A stretch of DNA of 53,746 nucleotides. Source: an uncultured beta proteobacterium (lineage in GTDB: Bacteria > Pseudomonadota > Gammaproteobacteria > Burkholderiales > Burkholderiaceae_C). Within the stretch, counting starts at the first letter, position 1. Every line of letters begins with the position of its first letter. This document shows, piece after piece, positions 49,254 to 53,746 of the stretch. Under the pieces are notes generated by a model. It ran no database searches. It was not told the DNA's origin and worked only from the letters and a program-made list of their open reading frames with translations. A program made the position numbers and the translations under genes. The stretch lies in NCBI GenBank assembly GCA_903844215.1, contig CAIMSP010000161.1:1-53746 (forward strand), written 5' to 3'.

Positions 49254-50657
49254 ATGGGCGCGAACTTGGATTTGACGACGACACAGTTGACCCAAGTGGC
49301 GCCGCCGCCACCGCGCGCACCTGAGGACAACTGGCGCTATACCGCGCGACCTGAGTGGAGCAGCGCCGGTGAATCGATGTGGATTCGACTGTCCAAGTTC
49401 TCCTACTGCAACCGCTTGTCGGTCTTGGAACTCAGCTCCCTCTTTGGAGCACACCGCCCTGACATTGAGTCTGGGGCACGCGACCTGAGACAGGCAAATC
49501 CGTGGGACTTGCAATCCATGGCCACGGTCTTGAATGCGTCTGCCGCTGACGTGCTACAGGGGTTTTGCGGGAACCTGCCGCCAATTCTGGGACAAGCTGC
49601 AACCGAGCTTCGGTACTGCGCTGCTTGCTTGAAACTGGGATTCCATGCGGCGTGGTTTCAGTGGCTTACCATTGAACGCTGCCCACTGCATGGCTTGCCA
49701 CTGAGGGTTGGATGCGCGCGCTGTAAATCGGCGATTCCCTTTGTGCTGGGCCATGACCTAGCGTCCACACCGCTGACGTGCTCTCACTGTGGTAAGTTGT
49801 GGATACCCAGTCTGGGAAAACCCGCAGGGCGATGCGTTGCGCTGGGTCGCCGTGATGTTCGAGTTCTTAAGAGGTGGGGCCTGTACGTCCAGCATGTCGC
49901 CGATGAGGAGCATCAACCGCGTCGCGATTACACCACCGGGCGATTTACCCCGGCCATCAAATGCAGTTCACGGGCTGCCGCTGGAACACCCTTGTTGACG
50001 CTGGTCAATCGCTTGTTTGACGTGCCACCCCCGTTGCCGAAGCAATTGCTGGCGCGGCGCCGGCATGACCGCTTGGCCAACACCGAGCGACGCTCGTTGC
50101 CAACGACTCACCGTGGACTGGAATTTGGACGCGAGCAGTGGCCTCATTTTGCTGAAGAATTCGTCAGCTACGAGCATCAGGTTGTGCGCGCGCGGCGCCA
50201 GTTCTTTGCAGACACCGCCCTGGAGTGTGATCATGGGCGCTGGCAGCACCTGCTCGACAGTAACCTGGCCGTGTCGACGGACTCTATTGGGTGCGAAACA
50301 GTGGCGGCCTTGGGATGGACCATCAGTTGGCTGGGCCGAACTCGCGCATTGGCCCCGGCGGATTCAATCTCGACGCCGGCCCTTGGTCTGACCGCTTGGC
50401 TGGCAAACCTGACGCCGCGCGACCAAAGTGCGCATCGAAGTCTGCGCTACAAACAGGTACAGGATTGGCTCAATGAGGACTTGCGTCTGTCGGCGTGGAT
50501 GTGGATGCGGATCGCTCGATTCATGCAAGCCAAAGGCGCCTACTTGCTGCGCGGAGTGATGGTCAATCCGCCGGATTTGGCAAACGCTCGACGTACAAAG
50601 ACTGAAAACAGTTGCATGTTTACTTCAATTAATTTCCAAACCCTTGATTTCAAATAG
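49254..50657 (+). CDS. TniQ-family target-selection protein
   Basis: The 467-residue protein has the TniQ pattern: an N-terminal helical region with EWSSAGESMWIRLSKFSYCN, then zinc-binding YCAACLKLGFHAAWFQW, RCPLHGLPLRVGCARCKS and CSHCGK (about 117-185), and a helical C-terminal region. TniQ/TnsD proteins choose the target and recruit TnsC. It is longer than TniQ of Tn5053 or CRISPR-linked elements and shorter than some TnsD. Its last codons overlap the innermost right-end transposase site. It begins six bases after tnsC. Confidence 0.9.
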   Translation: MGANLDLTTTQLTQVAPPPPRAPEDNWRYTARPEWSSAGESMWIRLSKFSYCNRLSVLELSSLFGAHRPDIESGARDLRQANPWDLQSMATVLNASAADVLQGFCGNLPPILGQAATELRYCAACLKLGFHAAWFQWLTIERCPLHGLPLRVGCARCKSAIPFVLGHDLASTPLTCSHCGKLWIPSLGKPAGRCVALGRRDVRVLKRWGLYVQHVADEEHQPRRDYTTGRFTPAIKCSSRAAAGTPLLTLVNRLFDVPPPLPKQLLARRRHDRLANTERRSLPTTHRGLEFGREQWPHFAEEFVSYEHQVVRARRQFFADTALECDHGRWQHLLDSNLAVSTDSIGCETVAALGWTISWLGRTRALAPADSISTPALGLTAWLANLTPRDQSAHRSLRYKQVQDWLNEDLRLSAWMWMRIARFMQAKGAYLLRGVMVNPPDLANARRTKTENSCMFTSINFQTLDFK

Positions 50658-50729
50658 AAAATTGACTACCGACGACGAAAACCGAAGATAGTTGCGACTT
50701 TACTAGCAAAAACGTATCGACTTTACTTC
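50611..50729 (-). repeat. Three transposase-binding-site repeats, right end
   Basis: In the inverted sense these read GAAGTAAACATGCAAC (50611-50626, inside the end of tniQ), CTAGTAAAGTCGCAAC (50691-50706) and GAAGTAAAGTCGATAC (50714-50729). They match the left-end repeats in the opposite orientation. The 80-bp gap after tniQ holds nothing else that I recognise. Confidence 0.8.
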
Positions 50730-50737
50730 GTTTGACA
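50721..50737 (-). repeat. Right terminal inverted repeat
   Basis: Inverted copy of the left end with one difference, TGTCAAACGAAGTAAAG on the minus strand; ends in TTTGACA on the plus strand, followed by GCAAA. Confidence 0.93.
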
Positions 50738-50742
50738 GCAAA
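50738..50742. repeat. Target-site duplication, right copy
   Basis: GCAAA directly after the ACA end of the element; identical to 45584-45588. Confidence 0.93.
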
Positions 50743-50868
50743 AGCTACTTCGTCGAATACGACTCCTCCAAGGGCTGGCTGCTGGGCTTGGGCATCCTAT
50801 CCGGCGCCGCCGCCAAAACCGAAGAACAGGCGCTGGCGGATTTGAAGGATTTGCGACGCGCGAATTGA
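50738..50868 (+). pseudogene. DUF2846-like lipoprotein gene, 3' part
   Basis: After the right duplication the frame reads SYFVEYDSSKGWLLGLGI and ends ...EEQALADLKDLRRAN with TGA at 50866-50868. FVEY and the following hydrophobic-Gly stretch are the expected C-terminal part of DUF2846 proteins. It is in frame with the 5' part when the element and one duplication are removed. It has no start signal of its own. Confidence 0.87.
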
Positions 50869-50983
50869 GCCCGTGGCCCACACGCGCCAGCCAGCACGGC
50901 AAATGGCACATGTGGGCCGACTTGAAAGGACCACGCTCCTTGCAGACGAAGACTATCAACGCCAGGAATTGAAGGATCGCCGG

Positions 50984-51313
50984 ATGAAGAACATGAATGA
51001 ACACTTCCTCGTTGTTGCGCGCGTACACCAGCGCTCTAGCTGTGTCCATGAAATTCCTACTGAGGAATTTTCCGGCGACGGCATGCTGGTGCTGGACCAA
51101 AACTTCAACCAGAGCGTGGACAACGGCGGCGAGCTGCTCTCCAACCCCTTAAGCGGAGACATCGGCTGTACCAACGCCAGGATGCAGCCGATGAATACCG
51201 GCTACACGTTGATTCTGAGCGACATGCGGCACGATCAGGAACGCTGTTGGCGTGGCGCGGCGCTCACGTTCAATGCGACGGTCAGCGACGTTTCCATGGG
51301 GGCACAATCGTGA
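50984..51313 (+). CDS. Small protein of unknown function
   Basis: The protein is 109 residues from the ATG at 50984, which has AAGGA seven bases upstream; the frame is open back to 50873. There is no signal peptide or membrane segment. It has a middle part DGMLVLDQNFNQSVDNGGEL and three Cys. The stop overlaps the next gene (GTGA), so the two are translated together. I do not recognise a family. It could be a partner or immunity factor of the lipase-like protein downstream (inference). Confidence 0.6.
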   Translation: MKNMNEHFLVVARVHQRSSCVHEIPTEEFSGDGMLVLDQNFNQSVDNGGELLSNPLSGDIGCTNARMQPMNTGYTLILSDMRHDQERCWRGAALTFNATVSDVSMGAQS

Positions 51314-52005
51314 ACGACACATCTACAACCGGCGCGGCCGAAGGCTCACCGGAGGAAGTGCCACCGCCATTGCGCACTCCCGTCACCCGCCTGCGTCAAG
51401 GTCTACGGACCTTGTTCAAGTTCCTGCGAAGGCACCCGGTCATCACGGCGTTGTGTGGCATCTACCTGATCTTCAAATTGATCGGTTTGGTCTGGGGCTG
51501 GATCCTCACTCCCACAATCAATCCGCACCCGCAAGACCCGATCACCATCAGCGGGACGTTTCCTTTTGACAAGGGGCTTGATCTGGTGTTCGATCATGAC
51601 GCGCGCAGCACCGCGCCATGGATGGCTCAGATTTGCGGCTGGGGCTTAAGGGACGCGGGTGTTCCATGCCAGGGCGGCCACCAGGAAGTCCGCCCCAAGA
51701 AAGTTGATCCGACCCATTACGAAGTCACCTTCTTCCGAGACCATTACCTGCCGGGTATTGCGGGCTGGCAGCACAGTGGTTTCGGGTACCGGGTGCAAGT
51801 CGCGGGTTCACAGTCGAGGCTAATGGTCGGGTTGGGTACAAGGTTCAAGGAGGTCAAATGCCTTTCTAGTCCAAATCCATCCGGCCACCTAACCTGTATC
51901 CATGCCGATGACGCCGGCCCAAACGTTTGGGACAAAGCAACCCGCAATGCAGAGTTGAACTTCACATTAACGCCCGACGACACACAGACAAAAAAGGGTC
52001 ACTGA
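51310..52005 (+). CDS. Single-pass membrane protein with Cys-containing outer domain
   Basis: The 231-residue protein starts at a GTG overlapping the previous stop. A basic cytoplasmic start (to about residue 41) is followed by one membrane segment (about 43-66) and then a soluble domain that should face the periplasm. That domain has at least four Cys (ICGWG, VPCQGG, VKCLS, LTCIH) that could form disulfides. Family not recognised. It ends three bases before the lipase-like gene, so they are one unit. Base use is AT-richer than the genome. A membrane-tethered immunity protein or a chaperone for the lipase is possible, not shown. Confidence 0.7.
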   Translation: MNDTSTTGAAEGSPEEVPPPLRTPVTRLRQGLRTLFKFLRRHPVITALCGIYLIFKLIGLVWGWILTPTINPHPQDPITISGTFPFDKGLDLVFDHDARSTAPWMAQICGWGLRDAGVPCQGGHQEVRPKKVDPTHYEVTFFRDHYLPGIAGWQHSGFGYRVQVAGSQSRLMVGLGTRFKEVKCLSSPNPSGHLTCIHADDAGPNVWDKATRNAELNFTLTPDDTQTKKGH

Positions 52006-52008
52006 ATC

Positions 52009-53746
52009 ATGAGCTACAACATCAATGACACCTTCTTGGCAAAGAAGGTCTATGACCTAGACAAAAACAGTCGTGGTGCGACATTTACTTCACCTGACGG
52101 AACCGTCTGGAAAGTCATAAAGCCCTACACAGAAAACCCAGACGGCTACCAGGGCGCCCTGTTTCAAAACACCGCCACGGGTAAATACGAGTTCGCTAGC
52201 CGTGGCACGGAATTCAAATTGAATGACGGGCAGGCCGATTGGCAGATGGGTATTGGCCAGTTGCCTGACCAACTGCAATCGGCGAGAGCTGCTTTGCAAG
52301 ATGCGAAAAAGTTGATCGAACTCGCAGGTGGCAACCCCAACGATCTGACTCTTGTCGGTCACTCCCTTGGCGGCTCGATCACGCAAATGCTCGCCGCAGA
52401 AAATCCCCAGCTCGATGCGCAGACTTTCAACGCCTACGGTGCGGGTAACCTAATTCCCCCTGGCGACTACAGCAACATCACCAATCATGTGATGTACTTG
52501 GATCCGGTATCCGTGATAGTGGGCAGCAAAATGCCGGGGACGACCCTGGCATATTCCGAGCAGGGTTTCGAGAGCTCGACTGTCTTGCCTGGCTGGGCTT
52601 GGCCCGTGTTGGAGCCAAGCTTTACCTTGCCCTCGCATTTCATTGACCGCTTTCTGGATCCTTTCGTAAGTCCCCAAAGCGGACTGCCCGTCACCATTGA
52701 TGTCTATCCCTTGGGCAGCCGGGCAAGGGATGCCATCAACGCCGCCATGGAGGCATTGAAAACCGCCGGTAAAAGCGTGGCAGAGGCGCTCACGTTCATT
52801 GACAAAGCACTGCACGATCTGCTGTTCCCAGGTGTATTGGTTCAAGGCGATCCGTTTACCGGTATGCCGGGGCTCGATGCCGCGGGAGTACCCGCCGACC
52901 CGCTTACCAAGTTGCTTGACGCAATTGTCAGTGGCGACCCAGTTATGACCACCGGTGATGTCTGGAAAACCTGGGCATACCCGAATGGGGTTGTGGTAAG
53001 GGCATCCACTGTTGTTGATGACAATCCAGCTAACTGGCCGGGAGGCGTCAGAGTTGGATCCCAGGTGATTGACTATGCTGCGCAGGTCATCGTGCCAGAC
53101 GGCAATGGCGGCAGCGTTGTCCAGTACATCGGGAAATTTGGGATTGTTACCGAAGTCAATGGGCAGATCACCCGTTATGACGCTACTCAGATCAATAGCG
53201 CCGGCATCAGCGTGACGACTTCAACAGATGGTGCAGGGCAACTCGTCCAAACATCCAGCATACAAACCTTAGCCAACCGTTCCACCATTGCCACCATTAG
53301 CAAACCCAACGGCGCCGGCACCAGCACCACCACCAACCCCGACGGCAGCCTGTTCCAAAAGAGCGTCACCACGCTGGGGGCTGGCGGCGCCACCGACACC
53401 GTGACCACCGATGCTGCGGGCAAGACCGTCGGCAACGTCCACACCGATTACCTCTTTGACGAAAACGGCGCCAGCCGCATCGAAACAGGAACGAGGTTCG
53501 TGAACGGCCAGGCGATCAATTTCAAGGACAGCTATAGCGACAGCGGCGCCCTGGTCAGCAGCGAGGCCATGCCGCGCTCGGCCCTGGAGAATCTGCTCAC
53601 GCCCCTGGACAATGGCGACACTCAATCCTTGAGCGACGCCATCGACCTGCTCAACATCATCAACACCGTCAAGAGCAACAGCCCTATCGGCATCAAGCTG
53701 GCCAGTGGCGCGGTGCTGCTGAACAAACTGACCGATGGCAAGCTGG
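52009..53746 (+). CDS. Large lipase (class 3)-like protein, runs off the window
   Basis: The frame is open for 579 codons to the window edge. There is no signal peptide. A class-3 lipase-type domain covers about residues 1-250 with the elbow LTLVGHSLGGSI (Ser119); Asp171 (YLDPVS) or nearby Asp and a later His (LPSHFIDR) may complete the triad. From about residue 415 the protein turns into Gly/Thr/Asp-rich repeats (PNGAGTSTTTNPDGS, DTVTTDAAGK) typical of large secreted proteins. GC content rises at about 53270, where this part begins. Lack of a signal peptide and the nearby type I exporter suggest type I secretion; the C-terminus needed to confirm this is missing. Confidence 0.82.
   Translation, partial: MSYNINDTFLAKKVYDLDKNSRGATFTSPDGTVWKVIKPYTENPDGYQGALFQNTATGKYEFASRGTEFKLNDGQADWQMGIGQLPDQLQSARAALQDAKKLIELAGGNPNDLTLVGHSLGGSITQMLAAENPQLDAQTFNAYGAGNLIPPGDYSNITNHVMYLDPVSVIVGSKMPGTTLAYSEQGFESSTVLPGWAWPVLEPSFTLPSHFIDRFLDPFVSPQSGLPVTIDVYPLGSRARDAINAAMEALKTAGKSVAEALTFIDKALHDLLFPGVLVQGDPFTGMPGLDAAGVPADPLTKLLDAIVSGDPVMTTGDVWKTWAYPNGVVVRASTVVDDNPANWPGGVRVGSQVIDYAAQVIVPDGNGGSVVQYIGKFGIVTEVNGQITRYDATQINSAGISVTTSTDGAGQLVQTSSIQTLANRSTIATISKPNGAGTSTTTNPDGSLFQKSVTTLGAGGATDTVTTDAAGKTVGNVHTDYLFDENGASRIETGTRFVNGQAINFKDSYSDSGALVSSEAMPRSALENLLTPLDNGDTQSLSDAIDLLNIINTVKSNSPIGIKLASGAVLLNKLTDGKL

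Larger units (their letters stand above)
45589..50737 (+). mobile_element. Tn7-like transposon, 5149 bp, without cargo
   Basis: The element is bounded by TGTCAATCGAAGTAAAG on the left (45589-45605) and the inverted TGTCAAACGAAGTAAAG on the right (50721-50737), 16 of 17 bases identical. It is flanked by GCAAA duplications. Four genes in one direction fill it: TnsA-like (45740), TnsB/TniA DDE transposase (46371), TnsC/TniB ATPase (48261) and TniQ (49254). There is no resolvase, no res-site gene, no Cas gene and no passenger gene. Base composition is lower in GC than the host genes. Identical duplications and an intact gene set suggest a recent insertion. Confidence 0.93.

Noticed and set aside
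45589-50737. Possible CRISPR-associated transposon
   Set aside because: No Cas gene, repeat array or room for a guide RNA; non-coding parts total about 230 bases and hold the transposase sites.
50875-50918. 8-bp inverted repeat GGCCCACA / TGTGGGCC as a terminator after the split lipoprotein gene
   Set aside because: Loop of 28 bases and no U tract; not convincing as a terminator.

Overview
The window looks like a chromosomal segment of a high-GC betaproteobacterium, most likely Burkholderiales and close to Comamonadaceae. The grounds are the GC-rich third codon positions, the gene neighbourhoods (bactofilin-erpA-anmK-M23 peptidase-tyrS; rplM-rpsI; dprA-LysM/def-fmt; pyk-fba-purC) and an rRNA-operon leader of Burkholderiales type at the left edge. 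Genes are tightly packed. No stretch longer than about 300 bases lacks a gene; the longest gaps are 1-254 (rRNA leader and promoters), 10296-10551 (rpsI terminator) and 11385-11618 (rplM promoter and leader).

Layout. 1-250: leader and tandem promoters of an rRNA operon reading leftwards out of the window. 255-6840: lipase-like hydrolase, a DUF6776-type coiled-coil membrane protein, bactofilin, erpA, anmK, M23 peptidase, tyrS. 6842-10295: MBL-fold hydrolase, long-chain acyl-CoA ligase, a conserved protein of unknown function. 10472-12509: rpsI, rplM, argB. 12611-15369: glgA and glgC. 15538-18814: dienelactone hydrolase, DUF2817 protein, MHS-type transporter. 18804-24041: dprA, LysM protein, def, fmt, azlC, azlD. 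24134-27717: pyk, fba, purC. 27846-35830: tamA, tamB and a PlpD-like patatin autotransporter. 35871-38563: DUF4136 lipoprotein, AI-2E/PerM-type permease and a yqjDEK-like envelope trio. 38652-40987: feoB and feoA under a Fur box. 41020-45174: DUF2145 protein, small exported protein, type I secretion ABC transporter, GNAT acetyltransferase.

The most unusual part is 45241-53746. A DUF2846-like lipoprotein gene is split by a complete, cargo-free Tn7-like transposon of 5149 bp (45589-50737). It has TGT...ACA ends, a 17-bp terminal inverted repeat with one mismatch, three transposase-site repeats at each end and a perfect 5-bp target duplication, GCAAA. It encodes a TnsA-like protein, a DDE transposase (TnsB/TniA), an AAA+ ATPase (TnsC/TniB) and a zinc-finger TniQ. 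The TnsA-like protein seems to lack the catalytic residues of Tn7 TnsA, so the element may transpose by copying rather than by cut-and-paste. Removing the element and one copy of the duplication restores the lipoprotein frame exactly.

To the right of the element lie two small proteins of unknown function (one a membrane-anchored, Cys-containing, probably periplasmic protein) and the start of a large class-3-lipase-like protein that runs off the window. The lipase N-terminal module and its upstream neighbour are visibly more AT-rich than the rest. This suggests an exchangeable effector/partner cassette next to a type I secretion locus, but that functional reading is inference.
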